Below are positions 55,079 to 64,000 of a stretch of DNA of 64,000 nt, piece by piece. Within the stretch, counting starts at the first letter, position 1. Each line of letters begins with the position of its first letter. The translations under genes and the position numbers were made by a program. The notes under the pieces were generated by a model, which ran no database searches, was not told where the DNA came from, and saw only the letters and a list, made by a program, of their open reading frames with translations. This DNA comes from Cytophagales bacterium (GTDB lineage: Bacteria > Bacteroidota > Bacteroidia > Cytophagales > 172606-1): positions 1-64,000 of the forward strand of contig JAUJNL010000008.1 in assembly GCA_030448185.1 (NCBI GenBank). The letters are read 5' to 3'.

Positions 55079-56485
55079 TCACAACCTCACCCGTTCTGCT
55101 TGGGCAAACCCTTTCCGGGCCAGGTAATAAAACGGAATGCCCAGTAACACAATAATTAATCCCCGAAAGGAGAAAACCGGCTTATAGTAAAGCAGACTGA
55201 TACAGAATGCCGTTGCCAGGATCAGGTAAATAACCGGAATAACCGGATATCCCAATGCTTTGTAGGGCCGGTTCATATCAGGTCGCTTCTTGCGCAGAAT
55301 AAATACGCCGGCAATGGTAAGAATGTAAAACAGAATCACCGCAAACATCACGTAATTCAGTAATTCACCGTAGGAGCCGCTCAGGGCCAGCAGGCAAGCC
55401 CAGATACATTGAAAGGTCAGGGCGTTGGCCGGAACTCCATTGGCATTAAGCCGGGCCGCTGAACGGAAAAACAGTTGATCCTGCGCCATGGCATAGTACA
55501 CTCTTGCCCCGGTCAGAATGATTCCGTTCAGGCAGCCAAACGTAGACACCATTACCATAGCCGCCATAAAGTAAGCGCCGGAAGGGCCTAAAATGCTTTC
55601 CATCAGCAGCGTAGCTACCCGGTCGGCTGGTGCTTTCTGAATACTTGCAAAAGGCAGGTTGTACACGTAAATAACGTTGGACAATATATAAATCAGGCTA
55701 ACGGCTCCCGTGCCGATGATGAGTGACAACGGTAGGTTGCGTTGCGGATTTTGCACCTCCCCGGCGGTGAACGTAATGTTATTCCAGGCATCGGAAGAAA
55801 ATAAGGAACCTACCATCGCCGAAAAAAATACCCCCATCAGTACCAGTGGCGCTAATTGGAAGGGCGAAGCAGTGGGTTGGTATTCCGGAAGCGGCTCGGA
55901 ACGGGTCAGTATGGCATATAATCCCAGCAGGATCATGACCGCCAGTGCCCCGATCTTGGTAAAGGTAAACAGGTTCTGGACGAAAGCACCCGTTTTTACA
56001 TCCCGGAAGTTGAGCAGCGAGAGGAGCACAATACTCATAATGGCTAATACCTGCTGGGTAGAAACGGTGAACTTTCCCAGTTCCAGAATATAATTGGTGT
56101 CTGAAATGGCCGGAATAAACACCCCCGTAAACTTGGCGAAAGCTACCCCAACTGCCGCAATGGTACCCGTTTGAATCACGGCAAACAGGGTCCAGCCGTA
56201 GCTGAAGGCGACCATCGGGTTGTAGGCTTCTTTCAGATAGACATACTGCCCTCCCGCTTGTGGCATAGCCGCCGCCAGTTCGCCGTAGCTCAAAGCCCCG
56301 AAGACGGTAATAATCCCAGTGACCAGCCAGGCAAGTAATAACAGGCTCGGTGATTGCAGTTCACGGGCCATACCAGCCGATACGATAAAAATTCCCGAAC
56401 CAATCATAGAGCCCATGATCAGCATAGAGGAGTCGAGCAGGTTAAGAGATTTTTTAGGGGCTGTAGGGACAGTTTCCTGAGTCAT
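55079..56485 (-). CDS. APC family amino acid permease
   Basis: A 468-residue transporter with twelve hydrophobic segments. TM1 carries the broken-helix motif LIMGSMIGSGIFIVSAGMA (GSGIF), and the family text ITVFGALSYGELAAAMPQAG (E-L-A-x-x-x-P-x-x-G) and GGQYVYLKEAYNPMVAFSYG follow. It resembles LAT/YfnA-like importers or exchangers; the substrate cannot be read. RPDMNRPYKALGYPVIPVIY is the usual loop before the last helices. Confidence 0.93.
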   Translation of the reverse strand: MTQETVPTAPKKSLNLLDSSMLIMGSMIGSGIFIVSAGMARELQSPSLLLLAWLVTGIITVFGALSYGELAAAMPQAGGQYVYLKEAYNPMVAFSYGWTLFAVIQTGTIAAVGVAFAKFTGVFIPAISDTNYILELGKFTVSTQQVLAIMSIVLLSLLNFRDVKTGAFVQNLFTFTKIGALAVMILLGLYAILTRSEPLPEYQPTASPFQLAPLVLMGVFFSAMVGSLFSSDAWNNITFTAGEVQNPQRNLPLSLIIGTGAVSLIYILSNVIYVYNLPFASIQKAPADRVATLLMESILGPSGAYFMAAMVMVSTFGCLNGIILTGARVYYAMAQDQLFFRSAARLNANGVPANALTFQCIWACLLALSGSYGELLNYVMFAVILFYILTIAGVFILRKKRPDMNRPYKALGYPVIPVIYLILATAFCISLLYYKPVFSFRGLIIVLLGIPFYYLARKGFAQAERVRL

Positions 56486-56716
56486 TCTAGTGATTTATAT
56501 AGTCTTGTAAGTTGGACAAGGCCGACCAGAAAAACAAACCCACAGCTGGACAGGCCCTAACCACATCGAAAATAGTGCGTTCGGTCATCCTCTGCTGTTC
56601 AGCTACTATGGGAATAAAGATTGGGCTCCCCGGCACAGAAATATTAGGTACCCGACTGGCTAGAAAGCAACTTATGGGATCAAAAAGAAGTATAATAAGT
56701 AAAATACTACGAACCT

Positions 56717-57088
56717 ATGGGTGCGCAAGACAAAAATTCTCCGCAAGACGATAATCAGAAATTAATCATTGGTTTAGTGATCGGCGCGGCAGCGGGAGCA
56801 GCGGCGGCTCTGGTGCTTGCCCCCTCCGTAAACGAGGAAACCAAACGTAAGATTACTGAAAAGGCGGCCCCTTTGCGTAAACTGATTGGTGGCAACCTCA
56901 ATAATTTGCTTCACGCGGGTATTTCGGCACTTACGGCGTATGCGGGAAAGTCAGGCTCCGGGGCGAATTCTCCGTTACAAACAGTTGTTCAGGTACTGCG
57001 CCAACTGGATAAACCTGCGGAAGAGGAGAAATTGCCCAAGAAAGTGGGCAAGAAAAAGCGCAAAAACGATCAGAAAGATCCGCAGTAA
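56717..57088 (+). CDS. YtxH domain-containing protein
   Basis: A 123-residue protein with one Gly/Ala-rich membrane helix LIIGLVIGAAAGAAAALVLA followed by PSVNEETKRKITEKAAPLRK, the YtxH pattern. The C terminus is highly basic (KKVGKKKRKNDQKDPQ). Such proteins are general-stress or envelope-associated; function is poorly defined. Confidence 0.82.
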   Translation: MGAQDKNSPQDDNQKLIIGLVIGAAAGAAAALVLAPSVNEETKRKITEKAAPLRKLIGGNLNNLLHAGISALTAYAGKSGSGANSPLQTVVQVLRQLDKPAEEEKLPKKVGKKKRKNDQKDPQ

Positions 57089-57188
57089 ACGTACCGGATC
57101 TGCTCGGATTTGCTTCTTAAAACAGCCCTGAGCTTTTACGGCTTTACTGCTGTCGGACATTCTATCACAATACCTTCTTTACGATCCC

Positions 57189-57554
57189 ATGCCTTCCGCT
57201 ATCAATCTTTCCGAAAAGTATAGTCAGATAAACCAGCACTGGACTCCTAAAATCATCGGAGAATTGAACGGCCAGTACGTGAAATTGGCCAAAATCAAAG
57301 ATGAATTCGTCTGGCACAGTCACCAGAACGAGGATGAGTTGTTCCAGGTCTTTAAAGGAACGTTACTGATGGATTTCAGGGATAAGACGGTAGCCGTACG
57401 GGAAGGAGAAATCCTGATTGTACCCAAAGGAGTGGAGCACCGCCCCCGCACCAATGGAGAGGAAGTTTTTATTCTTTTATTTGAGCCTAAAGAGACGCTT
57501 CATACCGGCGACGTGGAACACGAGAAGACCGTTAAGCAGCTTCAATGGTTGTAA
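57189..57554 (+). CDS. cupin domain-containing protein
   Basis: A 121-residue single-domain cupin. Motif 1 FVWHSHQNEDELFQVFKGTL has the H-x-H-x(n)-E metal ligands, and motif 2 VPKGVEHRPRTNGEEVFILL the distal His. Cytosolic; small metal-binding cupins of this size may be isomerases or sugar-binding proteins. Substrate unknown. Confidence 0.9.
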   Translation: MPSAINLSEKYSQINQHWTPKIIGELNGQYVKLAKIKDEFVWHSHQNEDELFQVFKGTLLMDFRDKTVAVREGEILIVPKGVEHRPRTNGEEVFILLFEPKETLHTGDVEHEKTVKQLQWL

Positions 57555-57643
57555 GCCTGAGCCGGGGCAGCCGGTAATAAACCCATGGATAGCCGAAGGG
57601 AACCGGATGCTTCTCCGGCAGTGGCAAGAGACGGAGAATAATA

Positions 57644-57686
57644 CCGGGTTGTCGGGTAATTACCAAGCAACTACCGACCAACCCGG
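57644..57686. repeat. imperfect hairpin between convergent genes
   Basis: CCGGGTTGTCGG (57644-57655) pairs with CCGACCAACCCGG (57674-57686) with one bulged base, around 18 nt. It lies between the cupin gene and the convergent malectin gene and could terminate either. No T-run follows. Confidence 0.5.
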
Positions 57687-57712
57687 TTAGCGGTGCATCT
57701 AAGGAAACGGTC

Positions 57713-59209
57713 CTAATTTTTTAAGACCTGCACAGTTTGGATATCTTCTCCTGACTGGGCTTCCAGCAGGTAAATATTCGGCGGGAAAGACGAAACATTT
57801 ATGGTATGCTCTTCGGACGAGTTCACGCCTAGCTTTTCATAATACAAGTTACCGAACCGGTCATATAATCTGATATCCACCGGGTCTTTGCTTTCCGGAT
57901 CAGCCGCAATGCGCAAGACATCTACTACGGGATTGGGATACGCTGTAACCAGCAGACTTTCAGCAGCAAGCACTACCAGGACTACCTCATCGCTGCCTGT
58001 AAGGCCCGAATTATCAGTAACCGTCAATCGGAAAACATAAGTGCCACTCACTAAATTGCTGAGTCCAAGATTAGAGGTATTTACCCCGCTTAGGGTGGCC
58101 GCGGGGCCGCTTACCTGGGTCCACTCTACATTCGTAATATACCCGTCCGGGTCTGACCAGGTACCTACTAGTGTAGTACTGTTTTGCGGCAGCCTGATTG
58201 ATCTGTTCCCTCCGGCGTTGACCACAGGTGGTAAGTTAGGCGCGGCGGATTCCAGCACTTCAATAGCCGAGATTTTGGCCCGGTTGAGTCCGTTCGACTC
58301 AAAGCTGATAATAATATTACCGTCATTAGAGGATACTTCAAATGTTTTTACCAGCGCCGTAGCTACGCCGGCCTCCGCGGCAACGTCGAGGTTATTCAGG
58401 AAATGATCACCATCTACATACACATCAAACACCCTGCTTCCCACCGGATTTGCCGAGGGCAACCCGCCTGGCACCCCGAAGTAAATCTCCGCGAAATGAA
58501 GCTTTACCGTATAATTACCAGTCGCCACCGGGAAATTATAAAAAAAATACTCGTAATCACCATTTGAAGTGCGCTCCGTCTTATAAAGTCCGTCGGCTGT
58601 GGTTCCCCGTATATCCTGGATTGTATTGTTAGTATAGGTAGCCAGGGAATTAAACAAATAATTATCCGCTTTGAAAATAACTCCTTCAGGAGTAATATAG
58701 TCCTCACCCCCGGAATTAATGCGGTATACTGCCTTGGGAAGATTTAAGGGTTTGTCAACTACTGTAAAATGAATCGTCTGGCCCACCCCGGCTTTACCCC
58801 CTCCATTGTCTTCCACGTAAGGAGTAGCCGTCAGCGTATAGCTTCCCAGGGTCGGCGTCCAGGTATTGTAATAGCCCAGGCTATCGCCGCCCATGGCAAA
58901 AGGGATGATATTTTCTACCTGATTAAGATCAGTAAGCGTGGTAAGATCATTAAGGGTAAAAGCAACACTGCCAATCTGTAACGGCAAAGTATTAGGCTGA
59001 ATCCGGGCTACAATATTAAGTTTTCGAGTGGGTAATTCCGCCAGGTTGATTACATCTCCGTCACTGAGATTTACTATATCAGTATTAGTACTGGCGTTTA
59101 TCAGGGTGAAGCCCATTATTGATATGGGTGCAGTATCGAGTGGGCTTTTGGCTAGCAGAGTTACCTGACCTAAAAATAGCCCTCCCAGGATAAGTAAAAT
59201 CTTTTGCAT
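57713..59209 (-). CDS. secreted malectin-domain protein with PKD-like domain and T9SS type A sorting tail
   Basis: A 498-residue protein with a signal peptide (ILLILGGLFLGQVTLLA). The N-terminal domain (25-150) has beta-sandwich text (VGQTIHFTVVDKP). The malectin domain (about 158-320) has YRINSGGEDYITPEGVIFKA, TGNYTVKLHFAEIYFGVPGG and RAKISAIEVLES. A PKD/REJ-like domain (PPVVNAGGNRSIRLPQNSTT, VEWTQVSGPAATLSG) precedes the sorting tail (VTAYPNPVVDVLRIA, VDIRLYDRFGNLYYEK). Likely a cell-surface carbohydrate-binding protein exported by T9SS. Divergent from the second malectin gene. Confidence 0.88.
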   Translation of the reverse strand: MQKILLILGGLFLGQVTLLAKSPLDTAPISIMGFTLINASTNTDIVNLSDGDVINLAELPTRKLNIVARIQPNTLPLQIGSVAFTLNDLTTLTDLNQVENIIPFAMGGDSLGYYNTWTPTLGSYTLTATPYVEDNGGGKAGVGQTIHFTVVDKPLNLPKAVYRINSGGEDYITPEGVIFKADNYLFNSLATYTNNTIQDIRGTTADGLYKTERTSNGDYEYFFYNFPVATGNYTVKLHFAEIYFGVPGGLPSANPVGSRVFDVYVDGDHFLNNLDVAAEAGVATALVKTFEVSSNDGNIIISFESNGLNRAKISAIEVLESAAPNLPPVVNAGGNRSIRLPQNSTTLVGTWSDPDGYITNVEWTQVSGPAATLSGVNTSNLGLSNLVSGTYVFRLTVTDNSGLTGSDEVVLVVLAAESLLVTAYPNPVVDVLRIAADPESKDPVDIRLYDRFGNLYYEKLGVNSSEEHTINVSSFPPNIYLLEAQSGEDIQTVQVLKN

Positions 59210-59915
59210 AAAGATTAAAAGATTAATTATGGATTATAGTTGAAATTGCTGGTAATTTATCACTAATCAGAGTGTAATAAAATGCTGCTGTAATAAAATT
59301 TTTAATTTAAAATCTCGTCTAATGTCTATTTTATACTTGTTATTTTTTCGGGTGCAAAATCGAAAAGTGGTCAAACGGTAGATTTCGCAATAAGCAGGCA
59401 AATATATGAAGCTGCATGGGAACTTTATTCTTATAAATTAAGTAGTAAACCTGGAATGGGTAAAACTATTTACGGTGCCAGCCTTTATTAGCACTGCTTT
59501 TCAAGAAAATTTCACAAGCAAAGTTGTTATGAGCAGGAATCGTATTTACGTATTTACACTTATTTTTAGAAATAAGTGTTTTTTATATCACCTAAGGTTG
59601 TAATTTTGCCGTTAATAACTTTTAGGCTGAATAATGAAAATCGTACGTTTCATTATCTTGTTAGATCCAGCCATTTTAACCAAGGAGCTATTGAGGTATA
59701 TGCCACTGGTATTGTTCAGTACCCATAACTGATTCAATACATAAATCACGATCCAGTATCCTCTCTTATCTTAATAAGAACGTAGCTGTTTTTTTAATCC
59801 CAAAACTCAATTAAAACTTGTTTCCCTGTCACCGGTCTACTTTACTGTGACCGGAGAGAATAATAACGCCTGATTCACGTTTTACCAAACCACTTACCTA
59901 TAAATCACTTACTTT
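59210..59915. other. AT-rich intergenic between two malectin genes, with a hairpin
   Basis: About 700 bases, no gene seen. ACACTTATTT (59557-59566) pairs with AAATAAGTGT (59571-59580) around TTAG, followed by TTTTATAT; on the plus strand it looks like a terminator but no gene precedes it. It must hold promoters for both divergent genes; no TAnnTTTG box was found. Confidence 0.45.
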
Positions 59916-62900
59916 ATGAAAAATGTGTTTACTAAGCCTGCGTGGGCAGGCAGGACATTATCCGTGTGTTCACTGATTGTACTCCTGCTCCTTATGCCGC
60001 TCTATAGTTGGGCGCAGGGTCCGGACAAGGATAAAGATAAAATCAAATTCCTCAACGGGCCGACTTCAAGGGACAAGTACAAGATCAAGATCAAGCCGCC
60101 CAAACTGCCGCCCAAAAAATTGGACGAGAAACTACTGAAAAATGCCCGTTACAATTTTAAGGTTAGCCCCTGAAGGGGATAAAAGGGATATACCCAAACC
60201 TAATCCTAAACAATCTGCTAACGGACGGATCGCCGCCGTCCAGCAGGATGCTGTCATAGTGGCTTCGCTACGTAACCCGACCTCCCTGCAGTTTGGGCCT
60301 GACGGCAAGCTGTACGTGGCGGAGCAATATGGTTTGATTAAGGTTTTCACCGTTTCCTACAATGCGGCAGATGGCAGCTACTCGGTCATCGGCCAAGAAG
60401 AAATTAATTTGATCAAACAGATTCCTAATCATAATGATAATGGCGCGCCGCTCCGGACTCCGTTACTACCCGGCAGGTCACCAGCATTGTGGTGGGCAGG
60501 CACCGCTACAGCCCCAATTGTGTACGTCAGTTCCAGTGACCCCCGCTATGGGGGTCGGGCCCATACGGCGACTTTAACATGGATACCAACTCGGGCATTA
60601 TCTCCCGCCTGACCAAAACCGGCAGCGGCTGGGACAAGATGGACCTGGTACGCGGCCTGCCCCGTTCGGAGGAAAACCACTCAGCCCAACGGCATGCAAC
60701 TGGATGGCAATACCCTCTACATCTCCATTGGCGGTTTGACCAATGCCGGTTCTCCTTCCAGTAACTTTGCCTTTATTACTGAATATGCCCTGTCAGCGGC
60801 AGTACTATCCATTGATCTGGCAGCCATTGATGCGATGACTGACCAAGGGAAGCGGCAACACAAAATATAAGTATGATTTGCCTACGCTGGACGATCCTAC
60901 CCGGGATGGCAATCCGGATGCCAATGATCCCTTCGGCGGTAACGACGGACTTAATCAGGCAAAAATTGTTCCTGGCGGACCCGTGCAGGTGTTTGCCACT
61001 GGCTTTCGCAATGCTTATGATCTGGTCATCACCAAAACGCTCGGTAAGGAAGGCCGCATGTACGTAATGGACAACGGGGCCAACCAGGGTTGGGGTGGTT
61101 ACCCGGCCAACGAAGGCCCGGCCAACGAAGGCGGTTGTCAGTGTAACCAATGACGGCCGATAAAAATGACCCGGGTCGGTAATTAATCACGATAACCTGC
61201 ACTATGTAGGTACGTTGGGTGCTTATATGCCGGGTACTTTCTACGGAGGACATCCCAATCCGGTCCGGGCTAATCAGCGGGAGCCGGACTGTATACGGAT
61301 ATTGCATCAAACAAAGTATGGCGTACCAGCACCTCAGGTACCAATCCGTTACCGGCTGACTGGCCCCCGTACCGCTTAATATGGCGCATCCGGCGGAGGG
61401 CGATTTTCAGAATCCCGGCGTTGAGGATAATGCAATCATTACGTTTAATTACTCCACCAATGGCATTACCGAATACACGGCCTCCAGCTTCGGCGGCACG
61501 CTCAAAGGGCATCTGCTGGCAGCCTCCTACGGCGATGAAAAAATCGAGAAGATTACCTTAACCGATAACGGGGATAACGTCACTAACAACTTGGCGGTAA
61601 TAAGTTGAATGGAGATCCTGATATCGCTTCTAATTTCGGCAAACAGCCACTGGATATAACGGCGCAGGAGACAACGACATTTTTCCCGGGCACGATCTGG
61701 GTGGTTTGCTTCCTAGCAAATTCCATTTACGTGTTTGTGCCACAGTCTTCCAATTGCAACGCGGAACACAGCTTCAGCCTGGACGATGATGGGGATAAGT
61801 ACAAAAACGCCGACGAAATAGACAATGCTAGCAACCCTTGCTCTTCCGCCAGCAAACCAAAAGGATAATGACCAGGACAAAGTGTCTGACTTCACCGATC
61901 CGGATGATGACGATGATGGCATTGGAGATAAAACGGACTATTTTGCCCTTGATGACCAAAACGGGATGACCACTACGCTGCCTATCCAGTACGATTTGTT
62001 CAACAACTACCCGGGTACTGGATTTTACGGCTTAGGCTTCACGGGCCTGATGAGTAATGGAGAGAATGACTACCATGATCTGTATGAAGATCAGAACCTG
62101 ATTGCCGGCGGGGCAGTCGGCGCTTTCTCAATAAATGCGGTCACTCCGGGTGATGCTTATGCGGGTCTTAATCAACAGGAAAATGCGTTCCAGTTCGGGA
62201 TCAATACCACTACCAGTACGGGTCCTTTCACCGTGCAGACCCGCCTGTTAGGAGCCTTCTTCAATAACCAGCCAGCGAAGCACTGGCAGTCGCAGGGGAT
62301 GTATATTGGCACGGGTGATCAGGATAATTACCTGAAAATAACCCTCGGACCTAATGAAACCCAAACGGGAGCGGCCATTGAGGTACTCTATGAGCAGGGT
62401 GGCGTAGTAACAGTTTGCGGTATGACATCCGGCGGACTTCCGGTCGATGCCTTGGACTTGTATTTAACCGTTGATCCAGCAACCGGGAATGTGCAGCCCA
62501 AGTACGCCAAGGATAATGGGCAAATGATGAACGCAGGCAATCCGATACCGGTAGGCGGCGACTTACTGACGGCGATTCAGGGGATCCCGCCTTGGCAGTA
62601 GGGATTATCGCCAGTTCTATTTGGTCTGACCCCTTTTACGCTACCTGGGACTTTATCCACGTCACGCTGGATGCCGGTGGGACTCCGAATAATCCAGTAT
62701 CTACTACCCTGCGGCTTAACGCGGGTGGAGACGCATTCACCACCAGTGATGGGCGTTCTTTCAGCGGGGATAAGTACGTCAGCGGGGGCAGTATCTACTA
62801 TATACAAGTATTGACAACACTGACCATGATGCGCTCTACCAGACGGAACGTTACGGGACGGGACTTATAATTTGCCCGTGAACAGTGGTACCTATCAGGT

Positions 62901-63456
62901 AGTGCTGCACTTTGCCGAACTCTACTTTGGCAACGCTGGTCCGGGTGGCGCAGGGTCTCGTCAGTTCCACGTAGACATGGAAGGGCAAAGAAAGCTGACT
63001 AATTATGACATCTTTGCCCAAGCCGGTGGCGCTCTGAAAGCAGTCACCCAAACCTTTACGGTCAGTGTCTCCGACGGTACGTTGAACATTAACTTCCTCA
63101 ACGGTGCAGCCGACAATGCTAAGATCAGTGCCATTGAGGTCATTTCGTCTTCCGGAGCGAAGATTGCCGCTGCCGGTAGCGGGGAGGAAGTAAGTGAACT
63201 TAATTCCTCTTTGCATCCCACCCAGTCAGTGATCAGCTTACGGTGGATCTTAGCATTCCGGCGGCTGCCGTTAAGGGAACTTCTGTTACTGATATGGGCG
63301 GCAAGCGGTGGCTGCGGAATACTCATAAGGTAGCTGGTGAGAAGCAACTGGTAGTACCCGTGAGTCTGCCGCCAGGACTGTATCTGCTCAACATCCGGCA
63401 GGGAAAGACACCCAAGTACTGAAGTTTGTCAAGGCTGGAAGCAAGCTTCCTTGTAA
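59916..63456 (+). pseudogene. secreted PQQ-type sugar dehydrogenase-like/malectin protein with T9SS tail, a dozen or more frameshifts
   Basis: Protein text runs the whole span through changing frames. Signal peptide (VCSLIVLLLLMPLYSWAQG). Beta-propeller like soluble glucose/sorbosone dehydrogenases: SLRNPTSLQFGPDGKLYVAE, HNDNG, VYVSSSDP, FATGFRNAYDLVITKTLGKE, YVMDNGANQGWGG, HPAEGDFQNPG, LLAASYGDEKIEKITL. Asp-rich calcium-type stretch FTDPDDDDDGIGDKTDYFAL. A domain with YDLFNNYPGTGFYGLGFTGL and NYLKITLGPNETQTGAAIEV. Malectin: SGTYQVVLHFAELYFGNAGP, NAKISAIEVIS. C-terminal text like a sorting tail (PPGLYLLNIRQGK, LKFVKAG). Expected length about 1,180 residues. The end at 63456 is approximate. 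The open stretches keep good coding text, so errors or very recent decay both fit. Confidence 0.72.
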
Positions 63457-63472
63457 GCATTTACAACCAATT

Positions 63473-63517
63473 AGGGCCAGTAAGCATTGCGCTTACTGGC
63501 CCTAAGTGGTTTTTTTA
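63473..63517 (+). terminator. intrinsic terminator
   Basis: AGGGCCAGTAAGC (63473-63485) pairs perfectly with GCTTACTGGCCCT (63491-63503) around ATTGC; after six bases comes a run of seven T. It ends the malectin/dehydrogenase transcript. Confidence 0.85.
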
Positions 63518-64000
63518 TAGATGAATGTATAGCTTCGACGTATCGAAAGCCGCCGGTAGTCTGCTATGGCACTAACAATACTACCATTACTGAACCAGGA
63601 TAGAAACAAATAAGTAAGCATCTGGCTAACTACTATACTGAGCCGAATACTGACGCAAGATCATGATTGCTGCTAGTCTTGCCCAATCCGCTCGTAAGGC
63701 AAACACCCGACTACTTAACCGCTACCAGAAGAAACTCTTGAAACTAGACATCAACCCGTTCAGACTGCTGCTTAGTTATTTAATTGAGTTGGAAGGAAGT
63801 GGGACAGACCAGAGGTCTTGTCCGACTATAAGTTGACACTTTTATACCCTTTCTTGAAGCGATTTTAGAGCCAAAAGGAAAAAAATAGGGCTACTCCCCT
63901 ACCCGCTTGTAACGTATCACGCCTGGAAGGAAAGATTTTACTCACTGGCAGCCAAGCCGTCTTAGCATAAGTCTTAAGAAAGTGGCCTAAACCCAATCCT
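63518..64000. other. right end of window, no supported gene
   Basis: About 480 bases. A 57-codon plus-strand frame (63663-63836, MIAASLAQSARKANTRLLNR) has a Lys/Arg-rich helical text and could be a gene fragment, but nothing identifies it. No tRNA, repeat or IS end seen. Confidence 0.35.

Noticed and set aside
63663-63836. 57-codon frame at the right end as a gene
   Set aside because: No family, no ribosome-binding or promoter support, and the window ends shortly after; kept only as a note.

Overview
The window is a chromosomal segment of a Bacteroidota bacterium, most likely of the order Cytophagales. Four things point there: an alternative complex III (actA-F) locus joined to a caa3-type oxidase; two secreted malectin-domain proteins with C-terminal type IX secretion sorting tails; the ftsX-DUF3098-uppP-truB-ribF gene order; and a Bacteroidota-style promoter (TTTG, 20 nt, TAnnTTTG) in front of actA. 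No rRNA, tRNA, CRISPR array, complete insertion sequence or prophage was recognised.

Layout. 0-5.5 kb: the 3' part of an M42 aminopeptidase, a four-helix-bundle protein gene bracketed by short inverted repeats, panB, two frameshifted unknown genes, an RluA-type pseudouridine synthase, and the succinyl-CoA:3-oxoacid CoA-transferase pair (scoA, scoB). 5.7-9.4 kb: ribF, truB, uppP, DUF3098 and ftsX on the minus strand, several with overlapping start and stop codons. 9.4-14.3 kb: an ECF sigma factor with a membrane anti-sigma-like partner, then a tandem double D-Ala-D-Ala ligase. 14.6-32.4 kb: one long minus-strand respiratory locus. From its promoter it runs actA-B-C-D-E-F, ctaC (CoxB), ctaD (CoxA), ctaA, ctaB, two subunit III genes, subunit IV, SCO, DUF420, a small CxxC membrane protein and DUF983. 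Together these encode a quinol-to-oxygen chain, heme A synthesis and copper-site assembly. 32.8-36.6 kb: plus-strand unknowns, a secreted lipase-like hydrolase, a 133-bp hairpin element and a beta-hydroxyacid dehydrogenase. 36.7-44.3 kb: a signalling cluster with two hybrid histidine kinases, CheB and CheR but no chemoreceptor, CheA or CheW. 44.6-57.6 kb: ankyrin and WG-repeat membrane proteins, an SDR, a 1,173-residue TraB/HEAT protein, an alpha/beta hydrolase, cyclophilin, a GNAT, an APC permease, a YtxH protein and a cupin. 57.7-63.5 kb: two divergent secreted malectin/T9SS proteins, the second broken by many frameshifts.

Main caution. Many conserved genes (ctaD, ctaA, actB, ddl, DUF420, DUF983, a histidine kinase and others) are split by one-base shifts. 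Most look like a missing base in a short homopolymer, and the correct reading frame resumes immediately. Several hit genes an aerobic cell should need, so consensus sequence error is the simplest explanation. I give such genes as one feature across the shift and say where the frame changes. The frameshift-dense loci at 2.0-2.6 kb and 60-63.5 kb could be real decay.
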